Positions 36,021 to 46,917 of a DNA stretch of 64,000 bases are shown piece by piece. Position numbers and translations under genes: made by a program. Origin of the DNA: Solimonas terrae. Lineage in GTDB: Bacteria; Pseudomonadota; Gammaproteobacteria; Nevskiales; Nevskiaceae. Each line of letters opens with the position of its first letter. Positions within the stretch are counted from its first letter, which is position 1. The DNA lies in contig NZ_JAAMOW010000001.1 in the NCBI RefSeq assembly GCF_011067135.1, forward strand, positions 558,001 through 622,000, read 5' to 3'. The notes beneath the pieces are model-generated. The model made no database searches, was not told the DNA's origin, and saw only the letters and a list, made by a program, of their open reading frames with translations.

Positions 36021-37697
36021 ATGCACGGCACGAACGTAGCCATCATGCCCACCATGCAAGCCTTCGGTTCTTACGACTACATCATCGTCGGTGGCGGCAG
36101 CGCCGGCTGCGTGCTGGCCAATCGCCTGTCGGCAGACCCGGATGTTTCGGTGCTGCTGCTCGAAGCCGGCGGCAAGGACGACTGGATCTGGATTCACATT
36201 CCGGTCGGCTATCTTTACTGCATCGGCAATCCGCGCACGGACTGGTGCTATCACACGCAGGACGAAGCCGGTCTCGGCGGCCGCTCGATTCTCTACGCGC
36301 GCGGCCGCGTGCTCGGCGGCTCGTCGTCGATCAACGCGATGATCTACATGCGCGGCCAGGCATGCGACTACGACCAGTGGGCCGAACTCGGCGGTGATCC
36401 GTCTTGGGCCTGGGACGCCGTGCTGCCCGTCTTCAAGCGCAGCGAAGATCATTGGCGCGGTGCCAGCGAGCACCATGGCAGCGGCGGCGAGCTGCGCGTC
36501 GAGCAGCAGCGCCTGCGCTGGGACATCCTCGATCGCTTTGCCGATGCCGCCGAGCAGGCCGGCATTCCGCGCACCGACGACTTCAATCGCGGTGACAACA
36601 CCGGCTCCGGCAAGTTCGAAGTCACGCAGCGGCGCGGCCTGCGCTGGAGTGCGTCGCGCGCATTCCTGAGACCGGCCATGAAGCGCCCGAACCTGCAGGT
36701 CGTGACCGGCGCGCTCAGCGACCGCCTGTGTCTGGACGGCGCGCGCGTGACCGGCGTCGAGTTCGTCCGCGATGGCGAGCGCCATCGCGCCACGAGCCGG
36801 ATCGAAACCGTGCTCGCCGCCGGTTCGATCGGCTCGCCGACCATCCTGCAGCGCTCCGGGATCGGCGATCCGCAACGACTGAGCGCGCTCGGTATCACGA
36901 CGCATCACGCCCTGCCCGGCGTCGGACGCAATCTGCAGGATCATCTGCAACTGCGCTCGATCTACCGGATCAGCGGCATCCGCTCACTCAACCAGCTCGC
37001 GAACAACTGGTGGGGCCAGGCCATGATGGGCCTGGAATACGCGTGGCGGCGCGGCGGGCCCCTGAGCATGGCGCCCAGTCAGCTCGGGGTGTTCACCCGC
37101 TCGGGACCGGAGCAGACCCGTCCGAACCTCGAGTACCACGTGCAGCCCCTGTCGCTCGACAAGTTCGGCGATCCCCTGCACCGCTTCCCGGCGTTCACGG
37201 CTAGCGTCTGCAATCTGCGGCCGAGTTCCCGCGGCGAAGTGCATGTCGCGTCGGCCGATCCGCACGATGCGCCGGTCATCGCGCCACGCTACCTGTCCAC
37301 CGAAGAGGATCGCCGCGTCGCCGCCGATGCCTTGCGCCTGACCCGTCACATCGTCTCGCAGCCGGCGCTGGCGCCGTACCGGCCCGAGGAATACCTGCCG
37401 GGCCCGCAGTACCGCAGCGACGACGAGCTGGCAGACGCCGCCGGCGCGATCGGCACCACGATCTTCCATCCGGTCGGCACTTGCCGGATGGGACGCGCCG
37501 ACGACGGCTCGGTGGTCGACACCCGGCTGCGCGTGCACGGATTGCACGGCCTGCGCATCGCCGATGCGTCGATCATGCCGACCATCACCTCCGGCAACAC
37601 CAATGCGCCGACCATGATGATTGCCGAACGGGCGGGCGCGATGATTCGGGAAGATCGCCGGCTCGGCCGCACCGGCGGGCCATCTGCATCCATCTGA
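36021..37697 (+). CDS. GMC-family FAD oxidoreductase (choline dehydrogenase-like)
   Basis: The 558-residue flavoprotein has the FAD loop YIIVGGGSAGCVLANRL near residue 20, the GMC signature GRVLGGSSSINAMIYMRG near residue 100, and a C-terminal HPVGTCRMG with the catalytic His, then DASIMPTITSGNTNAPTMMI. It oxidises an alcohol; choline dehydrogenase and alkanol dehydrogenases share these motifs. The start is uncertain: ATGs at 36021, 36045 and 36054 all lack a clear ribosome site, and homologues usually begin near the last. Confidence 0.88.
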   Translation: MHGTNVAIMPTMQAFGSYDYIIVGGGSAGCVLANRLSADPDVSVLLLEAGGKDDWIWIHIPVGYLYCIGNPRTDWCYHTQDEAGLGGRSILYARGRVLGGSSSINAMIYMRGQACDYDQWAELGGDPSWAWDAVLPVFKRSEDHWRGASEHHGSGGELRVEQQRLRWDILDRFADAAEQAGIPRTDDFNRGDNTGSGKFEVTQRRGLRWSASRAFLRPAMKRPNLQVVTGALSDRLCLDGARVTGVEFVRDGERHRATSRIETVLAAGSIGSPTILQRSGIGDPQRLSALGITTHHALPGVGRNLQDHLQLRSIYRISGIRSLNQLANNWWGQAMMGLEYAWRRGGPLSMAPSQLGVFTRSGPEQTRPNLEYHVQPLSLDKFGDPLHRFPAFTASVCNLRPSSRGEVHVASADPHDAPVIAPRYLSTEEDRRVAADALRLTRHIVSQPALAPYRPEEYLPGPQYRSDDELADAAGAIGTTIFHPVGTCRMGRADDGSVVDTRLRVHGLHGLRIADASIMPTITSGNTNAPTMMIAERAGAMIREDRRLGRTGGPSASI

Positions 37698-37807
37698 GTG
37701 ACGCCGACGTAAAGTTTCGTGTGTCGGCACGGAAACTTGTCTTCCGCAAGACCGTCCAACCAGGCAGCGGAATGTTCCGCTCCATCCGACCTCCGGGGAG
37801 ATCACTC

Positions 37808-38356
37808 ATGTCCGTTCGCCTGCTTGCCCCCGCCGCGGTCCTTGCCGCAGCCCTGTCCGCCTGCGCGAGCCAGAGCACTTACCAGCCGGCCGCGCAAGCC
37901 AACGCGGTGGGCTATACGCAGACTGCACTGGGCGACGGCCACTACCGCATCGTCTATGTCGGCGATACCCGGACCCGGGCCGAGACCGTGCGGGACTACG
38001 CCCTGCTGCGGGCTGCCGATTTCACGCTGGAGCAGGGTTACGACTGGTTCACGGTCACCCGGCAGGACACCGAACACCGCGACCGGTCGACGACCAATCT
38101 CGCGCCCGATTTCGCGGCACCGCCGCAGCCGGTCGTCTATCGCAGCTGCGGCCTGCTCGCCTGCACGTCCTCCGTCGCCTATGCTCCCGGCTACAACGAT
38201 GGCGAAGGGAGCGCGACAACGACAAGCGAGCGCGCCTACACGTCACGACTGGAGATCGTCCTGCACAAGGGCCAGAAGCCGGGCGACAACGTCAACGCCT
38301 ATGACGCGCGTGACGTCGCCCGCTCCCTGCGCCCGGGCAGCAGCGTCACGCCATGA
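37808..38356 (+). CDS. CC0125/CC1285-type lipoprotein
   Basis: The 182-residue protein has a signal peptide with lipobox LSAC (Cys near residue 19). The following block GHYRIVYVGDTRTRAETVRDYALLRAADFTLEQGYDWF, here quoted only in part as ALLRAAD and QGYDWF, is the mark of a lipoprotein family of unknown function in Caulobacter and Xanthomonadales. GGGGAG lies seven bases before the ATG. A strong terminator follows. Confidence 0.82.
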   Translation: MSVRLLAPAAVLAAALSACASQSTYQPAAQANAVGYTQTALGDGHYRIVYVGDTRTRAETVRDYALLRAADFTLEQGYDWFTVTRQDTEHRDRSTTNLAPDFAAPPQPVVYRSCGLLACTSSVAYAPGYNDGEGSATTTSERAYTSRLEIVLHKGQKPGDNVNAYDARDVARSLRPGSSVTP

Positions 38357-38370
38357 GGTTTGTCGATGAA

Positions 38371-38401
38371 CGAAAAGGCCGGGCCTTGCCCGGCCTTTTC
38401 G
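38371..38401. terminator. bidirectional terminator
   Basis: A 14-bp stem cgaaaaggccgggc / gcccggccttttcg with loop ctt lies between the convergent lipoprotein (+) and MAPEG (–) genes. T-runs occur on both strands. Confidence 0.9.
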
Positions 38402-38427
38402 TTGCCGCGTCGACCCGCTGCGTTCGC

Positions 38428-38853
38428 TCAGCAGAGCTGCATCGCCGCACGGACGGTGAGCGCGAGCAGCACCAGCGAGGAGATGGCGAACAACCCGAAG
38501 CGCAGTTCGATCTTGTTGATCAGCGCCTGCACGAAGCTGTGCACGACCCGCAGCACGACATAGGCCCAGGCCAGCGCCACACTCAGCGTCGACGCGTCGC
38601 CGAGCGTCGCCAGCGCAATCGCGACCGCATAGAACAGGACCGGCTGCTCCAGCAGATGGTTGTAGTTGTCGGCCTTCCAGCGCACCGAGGCCGGCAGTTC
38701 GGCCATCTGCGCACCGTTGACCCGCTGAGGATCGAGCACCATCTTCATCCGTGTGATCGCCGGAATGCGCGTCGCATACATCCACGCCCACATCACGAAC
38801 GTCCACAGCACCAGCACGACCACCGGCTGCAGCAGCAGCTTGGCGTTTTCCAT
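38428..38853 (-). CDS. MAPEG-family membrane protein
   Basis: The 141 residues form four helices. WKADNYNHLLEQPVLFYAV around residue 60 and RVVHSFVQALINKIELRFG near residue 105 are the conserved MAPEG segments, as in glutathione transferase-like membrane proteins. Catalytic activity in bacterial members is rarely known. The promoter side (38854–38995) holds nothing else that I can identify. Confidence 0.87.
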   Translation of the reverse strand: MENAKLLLQPVVVLVLWTFVMWAWMYATRIPAITRMKMVLDPQRVNGAQMAELPASVRWKADNYNHLLEQPVLFYAVAIALATLGDASTLSVALAWAYVVLRVVHSFVQALINKIELRFGLFAISSLVLLALTVRAAMQLC

Positions 38854-38995
38854 GTTCCCTCCCCCTGATGGGCGCCGGTCGGCGCCGACCGAACTCTATT
38901 GCAGACTCGACACGACAATCCACAGCGGACACGCGCCATGGCCGGAGGCGGTACCGGAAGCCGGGGCTTGGACAGGAAACGGAGTTGCCGGCAAC

Positions 38996-39022
38996 AAAAA
39001 GGGCCGGGCAAAGCCCGGCCCT
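38996..39022 (-). terminator. intrinsic terminator of fadBA
   Basis: gggccgggc/gcccggccc with loop aaa lies 24 bp past the fadA stop. On the minus strand it runs into TTTTT. Confidence 0.88.
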
Positions 39023-39045
39023 CGTGATCGACTGCGGCTCCGGCC

Positions 39046-40313
<1,268 letters not shown>

Positions 40314-40330
40314 AACTGTTGTTGAGAGCT

Positions 40331-42499
40331 TTACTTGGGGAAGTAGAGCTTGCCTTCGGCGGCCATCTTCTTCATCGACTCGGTCGGCTCGTAGAGCTTG
40401 CCGAGCTGCGCGTATCTGGCGCACTTGTCGAGGATGGTCTGCATGCCGATCGTGTCGGCGTACTTGAGCGCGCCGCCGCGGAACGGCGGGAAGCCGATGC
40501 CCATGATCAGGCCCATGTCGGCTTCGGTCGGCGTCTCGACGATACCGTCATCGAGGCAGCGCACCGTCTCGATGATCATCGGCAGCATGTGACGGTCGAT
40601 GATCTCTTCGTCGCTCATGTCGACCTGGCCCTTCTGGGTCGGCTTGAGCAATTCGTAGGTCGCCGGATCGGCAATCTTCTTCGGCTTGCCCTTCGGATCG
40701 GTTTCGTACTTGTAGAAGCCGAGGCCGTTCTTCTGGCCGAAACGCTTCTGTTCGTACAGCACATCCAGCGCGGTCTTGTCGCCGGTGTCGTTTTTCATGC
40801 GATCCGGATAACCCTCGGCCAGCACATCGCCGACGTGGTGCGAGGTGTCGATGCCGACCACGTCCTGCAGGTAGGCCGGGCCCATCGGCCAGCCGAAGCC
40901 TTCCATGACCTTGTCGATCTTGACGAAATCGGCGCCGTCGCGCAGCGCACCGAGGAAGCCGTAGAAGTACGGGAACAGGATGCGGTTGACGAGAAAGCCC
41001 GGGCAGTTCTTGACGACGATCGGCGTCTTGCCCATCGCCGCGGCGTAGGCGGCGGTGGTCGCAATCGCTTCCTTCGAGGTCTTCTCGCCGTAGATCACTT
41101 CGACCAGCGGCATGCGATGCACCGGGTTGAAGAAGTGCATGCCGAGGAAGTTTTCCGGATGCTTCATCGCCGTCGCCAGCTCGTCGATCGAGATCGACGA
41201 AGTGTTGGACGCGATGATCGTACCTGACCGGACCTGACTCTCGACTTCGGCGAGCACCGACTTCTTGATCTTCGGATTCTCGACGACCGCCTCGACAACC
41301 ATGTCCACGGTCTGGAAATCGCCGTAGTTCAGCGTCGAGCGAATCGTCGACAGGATGTGGCCGGCCTTTTCCGGCGTCAGCTTCTTGCGCTCGACCTGCT
41401 TGGACAGCAGCTTGTTGGCTTCTTCCATGCCGAGGTCCAGCGCCTTGTCGGCGATGTCCTTCATGATCACCGGCACGCCCTTGACGGCGGACTGGTACGA
41501 GATGCCGCCACCCATGATGCCGGCACCGAGCACAGCCGCGTGCTGCACCTTCTTGCCGGCCTTGACGTAGCCCTTGCCCTTCTTCTTGATGAGCTGGTCG
41601 TTGAGGAACAGGCCGATCAGCGCGTCTGCCTGCGGGGTCTTCGCGACCTTGGCGAACGCCTGGCCCTCGATCTTGAGTGCATCGTCGCGGGTCTTGCCGG
41701 CGGCCTTCTCGATCGCCGAAACCGCAGCCAGCGGCGCCGGATAGTTCTTGCCGGCCTGGCCGGCGATGAAGGCCTTCGAGGTGCTGAACACCATCATCGC
41801 TTCGATCGCATTGAGCTGGAGCTTGCCGGTCTTCTGGGCGCGGCGCGCCTTCCAGTCGTACTTGCCGTCGACAGCCTGCTGCAGCAGCTTGATCGCGGCG
41901 TCCTTGAGCTTGTCCGGCGCCACCACGGCATCGACCGCGTGCACCTTGAGCGCCGCTGCCGGCTTCTGCTGCTCGCCGCCGGCGATCCATTCGATCGCGT
42001 TGTCGGCACCGATCAGGCGCGGCAGGCGCACGGTGCCACCGAAGCCCGGGAACAGGCCGAGCTTGGCCTCCGGCAGGCCGACCTGGGCGGTCGCGCTCAT
42101 CACGCGATAGTCCGTCGACAGCGCCATCTCGAAACCGCCGCCGAGGGCGATGCCATTGATCACCGTCACGCTGGGAAACGGCAGGTCCTCGATCGCACTG
42201 AACACCTTGTTGGACTCGAAGGTCCAGGCGGCGATCTCCTCCTCCGGGCGCTGGAAGCTGGCGCCGAATTCGGTGATGTCGGCACCGACGATGAACACGT
42301 CCTTGGCGCTGGTCACCAGCAGGCCCTTGATCGAACCGTCCTTCGCCAGCGCGGCACCGGCCTCGCCGAGTTCGGCCACGGTACGCGCGTCGAACTTGTT
42401 GATGACATCACCCTGGCGATCGAAGCGGAGTTCGGCAAAACCGTTCTCGAGCTTGTCGACCTGGATGGACTGCCCTTGATACAGGGGCGTGTTGGACAT
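40331..42499 (-). CDS. fadB: fatty oxidation complex alpha-subunit (enoyl-CoA hydratase/3-hydroxyacyl-CoA dehydrogenase)
   Basis: The 722 residues match FadB. The N-terminal crotonase domain (1–190) has [13 protein letters not shown]; the NAD-binding domain has [11 protein letters not shown] near 318; and the dehydrogenase domain has [17 protein letters not shown] with the catalytic His. It hydrates enoyl-CoA and oxidises 3-hydroxyacyl-CoA. GAGGTG precedes the ATG at 42499; the frame is open to 42766 but that part is unlike FadB. Confidence 0.95.
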   Translation of the reverse strand: MSNTPLYQGQSIQVDKLENGFAELRFDRQGDVINKFDARTVAELGEAGAALAKDGSIKGLLVTSAKDVFIVGADITEFGASFQRPEEEIAAWTFESNKVFSAIEDLPFPSVTVINGIALGGGFEMALSTDYRVMSATAQVGLPEAKLGLFPGFGGTVRLPRLIGADNAIEWIAGGEQQKPAAALKVHAVDAVVAPDKLKDAAIKLLQQAVDGKYDWKARRAQKTGKLQLNAIEAMMVFSTSKAFIAGQAGKNYPAPLAAVSAIEKAAGKTRDDALKIEGQAFAKVAKTPQADALIGLFLNDQLIKKKGKGYVKAGKKVQHAAVLGAGIMGGGISYQSAVKGVPVIMKDIADKALDLGMEEANKLLSKQVERKKLTPEKAGHILSTIRSTLNYGDFQTVDMVVEAVVENPKIKKSVLAEVESQVRSGTIIASNTSSISIDELATAMKHPENFLGMHFFNPVHRMPLVEVIYGEKTSKEAIATTAAYAAAMGKTPIVVKNCPGFLVNRILFPYFYGFLGALRDGADFVKIDKVMEGFGWPMGPAYLQDVVGIDTSHHVGDVLAEGYPDRMKNDTGDKTALDVLYEQKRFGQKNGLGFYKYETDPKGKPKKIADPATYELLKPTQKGQVDMSDEEIIDRHMLPMIIETVRCLDDGIVETPTEADMGLIMGIGFPPFRGGALKYADTIGMQTILDKCARYAQLGKLYEPTESMKKMAAEGKLYFPK

Positions 42500-42689
42500 T
42501 ACAGACACCTCGCTCAGCAGATGGAAAAGGGGGAGGCGCGGCCGCCTTGCGACAGCCTGGCGCGACGGAAATTTGAAGTCGGCCATCATAGCGGCGGCCC
42601 GGCAAACGTGAAACCTCGAAACCGGGCCGCGCCAGGTGTCCGCAAGCGCCCCGCCAGAGGCCGGCCGGACGCGCGCATGTGTTTCTTTT

Positions 42690-42718
42690 TTGACAATGTT
42701 TTGGGCCAGACCTACACT
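42690..42718 (+). promoter_or_regulatory. near-consensus sigma-70 promoter for the H1-like gene
   Basis: TTGACA (42690–42695) and TACACT (42713–42718) are separated by exactly 17 bp. Transcription would start near 42725, about 300 bp before the H1-like gene. It is the best promoter match I found in the window. Confidence 0.75.
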
Positions 42719-42724
42719 CGACGA

Positions 42725-43022
42725 CAGCTTTTTGGGGGAAAAGTCAAGGGGAGTAGATGGCGCCATCGAATCGCCACTGTAAGGACATGAAAAAGCCGTT
42801 CGTTACCGGCCATCGCCATGCTGCGCGCGCCCCCGCCATGCCGGCATCTGTTGTCGCCCCGCCCCACGAATTCCCGGTATCCGGTCGCCACCTTGCGCGC
42901 CGGACCCTGCCGCGAATCGCGTCCTGCCTTCGCCACGCCCCGCAGCCGACGCGCCTGGTTCCACTGCTGCACGCATATTCCTGGCCGTCCTGGCCGCAAC
43001 CCGTATGGAGCTTGTCACGCTT
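42725..43022 (+). other. long leader of the H1-like gene
   Basis: Between the strong promoter and the ATG at 43023 lie about 300 bases. A frame from ATG 42787 (AAGGA seven bases upstream) is open to 43026 and would overlap the H1-like start. Its His/Arg/Pro-rich product matches nothing I know. It could be an upstream ORF or simply untranslated leader. I see no named riboswitch. Confidence 0.4.
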
Positions 43023-43697
43023 ATGAAGAAGTCCGCGAAGAAGGGCCCGGCCAAGGCTGCCAAAGCTGCGAAGAAGGTCGTTGCCAAGAAGGCCGTGAAG
43101 ACCAAGAAGGTCGTCGCGAAGAAAGCCGTCAAGGCCAAGAAGGTCGTTGCCAAGAAGGCAGCGCCGAAAAAGGCGGCAGCCAAGAAGCCGGCCGCGAAGA
43201 AGCTCGTGAAGAAGGCCGTCGCCAAGAAGAGCTCGGCCAAGAGCAAGATCGCCGCGCTGAAGAAGTCCGCGAAGAAGGTCGTGAAGAAGGCGCAGAACGG
43301 CGCCAAGAAGGCCGTCAAGCAGGCCAAGGCGGCGGTGAAGAAGAACACGGCCAAGGTCAAGAAAGTTCAGGCGACCGTCAAGAAGGACGTGAAGAAGGTT
43401 CAGGCGACCGTCAAGAAAGACGTCAAGAAGGCGCAGGCGGTCGTCAAGAAGGATGTCAAGAAAGCACAGGCAGCCGTCAAGAAGGTCGAAGTGCAGGCGA
43501 AGAAGGCCGTCGCTGCGGTGGAAAAGAAAGTCAGTGCCGTGACCGAGCCGGTCGTCGCCGCGGCCGTCAACATCACGCCGTCGCCGCTGTCGCGCGCCTT
43601 TCTGGCCACGTCGGCGGGCAAGAAGGAGATCGCCGAGCATCCGGAAATCGTCGCGACCATCAGCGACAGCACGCCGCCGGAATCATCGTCTTCCTGA
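43023..43697 (+). CDS. histone H1-like lysine/alanine-rich DNA-binding protein
   Basis: The 224-residue protein is built of Lys-Lys-Ala/Val repeats, like AlgP and the H1-like proteins of Pseudomonas and Xanthomonadales. Two sets of 11-residue repeats are visible: KKVVAKKAVKT three times near the start, and VKKDVKKVQAT three times from about residue 119. A non-basic C-terminal tail of ~50 residues (from about VTEPVVAAAVNI) ends in SSSS. It should bind DNA through its basic, unstructured body. ATG 43023 is preferred; ATG 43005 would add six residues without a ribosome site. Confidence 0.87.
   Translation: MKKSAKKGPAKAAKAAKKVVAKKAVKTKKVVAKKAVKAKKVVAKKAAPKKAAAKKPAAKKLVKKAVAKKSSAKSKIAALKKSAKKVVKKAQNGAKKAVKQAKAAVKKNTAKVKKVQATVKKDVKKVQATVKKDVKKAQAVVKKDVKKAQAAVKKVEVQAKKAVAAVEKKVSAVTEPVVAAAVNITPSPLSRAFLATSAGKKEIAEHPEIVATISDSTPPESSSS
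43071..43169 (+). repeat. three 33-bp tandem repeats in the H1-like gene
   Basis: Units at 43071–43103, 43104–43136 and 43137–43169 encode KKVVAKKAVKT and close variants. Confidence 0.8.
43377..43475 (+). repeat. three further 33-bp tandem repeats in the H1-like gene
   Basis: Units at 43377–43409, 43410–43442 and 43443–43475 encode VKKDVKKVQAT and variants; partial units flank them. They have the same 11-codon period as the upstream repeat set but a different unit. Confidence 0.8.
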
Positions 43698-43715
43698 TCG
43701 GCACTTCGCTTCGTG

Positions 43716-43750
43716 CAAAGGCCCGCCATCCGGCGGGCCTTTGTCGTTTT
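43716..43750 (+). terminator. intrinsic terminator of the H1-like gene
   Basis: A 12-bp stem caaaggcccgcc / ggcgggcctttg with a 4-base loop is followed by tcgtttt. Confidence 0.88.
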
Positions 43751-43809
43751 GGCGCGCGCAGGCGACAATCCGCAAGCCGTCCCATTCATCCGTCCATCCG
43801 CATGAACTC

Positions 43810-44739
43810 ATGAGCCTGACGCTGGAACAAAGCACGGCGCTGTGCAGTCTGCTGTCCGACATCAGCCGTCAACGCCTGCTGCTCCTGCTCGAGCGCTACG
43901 AGCTGTCGGTCGCGGAGCTGACCGAAGTCACCGACCTCGCGCAAAGCCGGGTATCGACGCATCTGGCCCGCCTCAAGCGCGCCGGCCTGGTCCAGGACAA
44001 GCGCGCCGGCAATGCGGCGTATTACTCCGCCATCCAGCACGACGGCGAAGCCTCGACCTTCTGGAACCTGCTGCGCGGCACGCTCGACGACGGCCAGGCT
44101 CGTGTCGACGACGAACGGGCCGAACAGGTCGTGGCGCGCCGCAAGCACGGCCAGACCTGGGCCGAATCGGTTGCCGGGCGCATGGAACTGCACTATTCGC
44201 CGGGCCGCACCTGGGAAGCGACGGCGCGCGCGCTGATCGGCCTGCTGTCGCTGGGCGAAGTGCTCGACATCGGCTGCGGCGACGGCGTGCTCGCCGAGCT
44301 CGTCGCGGAACGCGCCGACGGCGTGACCTGCGTCGACATCAGTCCGACCGTCATCGCCGCGGCGCGCAAACGGCTGCACGATTTCCCGAAAGTCGAATTC
44401 GTCGAGGCCGACATGCACGCACTGCCGCTCGCGGCCGGCCGCTATGACCATGTCTTCATGATGCATGCCCTGGCCTACACCAGGGAGCCGAAGCTGGTAC
44501 TGCAGGAGACGGCGCGCCTGCTCAAACCCGGCGGCCGCCTGATCGTGGCAGCGCTGGCGGAGCACACGCATGAAGAGACGATGCGTGCCTACGATCACGT
44601 CAACCTCGGCATCAGCCCCGACAAACTACGCAAGCTGCTGGTCGCCTGCGGTTATGCAGTGGAAAGCTGCCGGATCAGTTCGCACGAGCCGCGGCCGCCG
44701 TATTTCGCGGTCGTCACGGCACTGGCCCGACGCGTCTGA
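43810..44739 (+). CDS. ArsR-type regulator fused to a SAM methyltransferase
   Basis: The 309 residues have an ArsR winged helix (about 1–85; SVAELTEVTDLAQSRVSTHLARLKRAGLV) with no Cys metal-binding motif, then a class I methyltransferase with EVLDIGCGDGVLAELV (motif I) and MHALAYTREPKLVLQETARLLKPGG. Such fusions are known in proteobacteria, often near methionine or SAM-cycle genes; none is here. SAM or a methyl acceptor may be the sensed ligand, which is inference. The gene stands alone. Confidence 0.87.
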   Translation: MSLTLEQSTALCSLLSDISRQRLLLLLERYELSVAELTEVTDLAQSRVSTHLARLKRAGLVQDKRAGNAAYYSAIQHDGEASTFWNLLRGTLDDGQARVDDERAEQVVARRKHGQTWAESVAGRMELHYSPGRTWEATARALIGLLSLGEVLDIGCGDGVLAELVAERADGVTCVDISPTVIAAARKRLHDFPKVEFVEADMHALPLAAGRYDHVFMMHALAYTREPKLVLQETARLLKPGGRLIVAALAEHTHEETMRAYDHVNLGISPDKLRKLLVACGYAVESCRISSHEPRPPYFAVVTALARRV

Positions 44740-44783
44740 GCGATCGACCGCGGCGCTACCGCGGCGCTACCGCGGCAACGGTA

Positions 44784-45509
44784 TCAGGCGTCCTTGGCGG
44801 GCAGCTCGCCGGCCCAGACACAATTGCCCCTGGACTTGTCGTCGATCTTCTGCAGCCGTGCGCGATGCGCGACGAGTTCGGCGTCGCTGGCCCGCCGTAC
44901 CGGCAGTGCCGCATCGCTGACGCCAAGCAGCTCGGCGAAACGCGAGCGCCGGTTCTGGCCGGCGCCTTCGTCATCGAGCACCAGCTTGCTCTGGCCGCCG
45001 GTCATCGCCAGATAGACGTCGGCGAGCAGGCGCGCGTCGAGCAGTGCGCCGTGGAAATCGCGATTCGAATTGTCGACGGCGTAACGCTTGCACAAGGCGT
45101 CGAGATTGACCTTCTGGCCCGGGTGCAGACGCCGCGCCATGGTCACCGTGTCGGTGATCTCGCAGACTTCTTCGAGCTTGCGCAGCACACCGGCGCGCGC
45201 GAACTCGGCATTGAGAAAGCCGACGTCGAACGGCGCGTTGTGAATGATCAGCTCGGCGCCGGCGAGGTAGTCCCAGATCTGCTGCGCCAGCGCCTCGAAC
45301 TTCGGCTCCTGCGCGACGCGCTCGTTGGTGATGCCGTGCACGCTGATCGCGCCGGCGTCGATTTCGCGTTCGGGATTGAGGTAACGGTGGAAGTTGTTGT
45401 GCGTGGGGCGCCGGTTGCGCAGCTCGATGCAGCCGATCTCGATGATGCGGTGGCCGAGGTCGACCTCGAGGCCGGTCGTTTCGGTATCGAGAATGATCTG
45501 GCGGTTCAT
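44784..45509 (-). CDS. dnaQ: DNA polymerase III epsilon subunit (proofreading 3'-5' exonuclease)
   Basis: The 241-residue exonuclease has Exo I with D8 and E10 in ILDTETTGL, Exo II in [10 protein letters not shown] and Exo III with His/Asp in [15 protein letters not shown]. The C-terminal tail after ~185 is the alpha-binding part. ATG 45509 overlaps the rnhA stop by four bases, the order found in E. coli relatives. Confidence 0.95.
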   Translation of the reverse strand: MNRQIILDTETTGLEVDLGHRIIEIGCIELRNRRPTHNNFHRYLNPEREIDAGAISVHGITNERVAQEPKFEALAQQIWDYLAGAELIIHNAPFDVGFLNAEFARAGVLRKLEEVCEITDTVTMARRLHPGQKVNLDALCKRYAVDNSNRDFHGALLDARLLADVYLAMTGGQSKLVLDDEGAGQNRRSRFAELLGVSDAALPVRRASDAELVAHRARLQKIDDKSRGNCVWAGELPAKDA

Positions 45510-45994
45510 GAAGTCAGTTCCCCGGAGCTGACGGCAGTCGACAGCGCCATCAGCACGCCCTCGTTGGCGAGCCGATCGGCCTCCTCGTTGCCTGGATCGC
45601 CGTTGTGCCCCTTGACCCAGCGCCAGTCGATCCGGTGTCGCTGGGCGGCAGCATCGAGCGCCTGCCACAGATCCTGATTCTTGACCGGCTTCCGGTCGGC
45701 GGTTTTCCAGCCACGCGCCTTCCAGTTCGGCAGCCACTGCGTCAATCCCTGCACGACGTAAACCGAGTCGGTGAACAGCGTCACCTCGCAGGTCTGCTTC
45801 AGCGCATTCAGCGCCTCGATCGCGGCAGTCAACTCCATGCGGTTGTTGGTGGTCGCACGTTCACCGCCCTTGAGCGTGCGTCGCGTCCCGCCGTACTGGA
45901 GAACCGCACCCCAGCCGCCCGGGCCGGGATTGCCCTTGCAGGCACCGTCGGTGTAAACGGTGATCGACTTCAATGCAGGCGCGGAATCATTCAT
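45506..45994 (-). CDS. rnhA: ribonuclease HI
   Basis: The 162-residue enzyme has all four acidic residues: D16 in [17 protein letters not shown], Glu in RMELTAA, Asp in [10 protein letters not shown] and Asp in [15 protein letters not shown]. It degrades RNA in RNA:DNA hybrids. ATG 45994 is used; a GTG two codons upstream is possible. It is coupled to dnaQ. Confidence 0.96.
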   Translation of the reverse strand: MNDSAPALKSITVYTDGACKGNPGPGGWGAVLQYGGTRRTLKGGERATTNNRMELTAAIEALNALKQTCEVTLFTDSVYVVQGLTQWLPNWKARGWKTADRKPVKNQDLWQALDAAAQRHRIDWRWVKGHNGDPGNEEADRLANEGVLMALSTAVSSGELTS

Positions 45995-46085
45995 GCGCAC
46001 ATTCTAGCGACCGCGCCTGCACGCCACTCGCGATGACGATGCGCGCGCCATCGCCACTCGCCTCCCGATTCGCAGGTGACGACGC

Positions 46086-46862
46086 TCAGGGCGCGGGCTT
46101 GGGCTCGCCGTCGAGCCCTTGCCGCTGCGCGGCCGGCGTGGCAACGCCGATCAACGGTTTGATCTGTGCGCGCTGCGTCTTGCCGACCAGATTGATCGGC
46201 AGCACACGCCGGCGCGCGACGATCAGATAGCTTTCCGCCAGTGGTGCCAGCAGATTGCCGGGCGTCCAGGGATGCGTGATCGAACGCGGCGCCAGCCACG
46301 GAAAGCCACTGCCGAAACGACGCACGTCAACGATGTCGAAATCGAGCAGCTGCAGCCAGTCGCCGACCCGGCCGGCACCGTAGTAACGCGCGCCCGGCGG
46401 AAAGTTGCGTGCGCGCAGGCCGAGCCGCTGCCGCCAGGCCAGCCAGCTCCAGGGGCTGAACCCGAGCAGGAACAGGCGACCGCGATCATTGAGCACGCGC
46501 GCCGCCTCGCGCAGCACCGTATGCGGCGAACCGCTGAACTCGATGGTGTGCGGCAGCACCAGCGCATCGACGCTGCGCGCCGGCAGCGGCAGATGTTCGG
46601 GATCGATCACGGCCGACGCACTGCCGCCGATCGCGGTTCCGAGCACCGCGCGATGCAGGGTTTCCGCGCCCTCCAGCAGACGACTGTCGCCCAGCCAGCT
46701 GCCGATCTGCAGGACATGGCGACCGAAGATGTCCGGCAGCAGACGCCGCAGCTCCGCAGACTCGAGGGCGAGCAAACGCTGGCCGCGCGGCGACGCCGAC
46801 CATTGCTCAAGCGCACCACGATCCGACAGTCGCCGACCGCGGGGATGACGTGCTGGAGTCAT
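46086..46862 (-). CDS. SAM-dependent methyltransferase between gloB and rnhA
   Basis: The 258-residue protein has a degenerate class I methyltransferase core: HVLQIGSWLG for motif I, DPEHLPLPARSVDALVLPHTIEF for the motif II–IV region and LNDRGRLFLLGFSPWS. It corresponds by place and size to YafS of E. coli, encoded between gloB and rnhA. Function unknown. It is divergent from gloB with 55 bp between. Confidence 0.82.
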   Translation of the reverse strand: MTPARHPRGRRLSDRGALEQWSASPRGQRLLALESAELRRLLPDIFGRHVLQIGSWLGDSRLLEGAETLHRAVLGTAIGGSASAVIDPEHLPLPARSVDALVLPHTIEFSGSPHTVLREAARVLNDRGRLFLLGFSPWSWLAWRQRLGLRARNFPPGARYYGAGRVGDWLQLLDFDIVDVRRFGSGFPWLAPRSITHPWTPGNLLAPLAESYLIVARRRVLPINLVGKTQRAQIKPLIGVATPAAQRQGLDGEPKPAP

Positions 46863-46917
46863 CGCACTACCCTCTTGCTGGAAACCTCGCCTTCATCATA
46901 ACGCCGAGCCCCGCACG

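Noticed and set aside
35749-36039. 96-codon open frame after the immunity gene
   Set aside because: No ribosome site, overlaps both neighbours and matches nothing known; described as a low-GC gap instead.
37712-37781. Two imperfect inverted repeats between the GMC oxidoreductase and the lipoprotein gene
   Set aside because: One has a bulge and neither has a T-run; could be chance or a regulator site, not enough to annotate.
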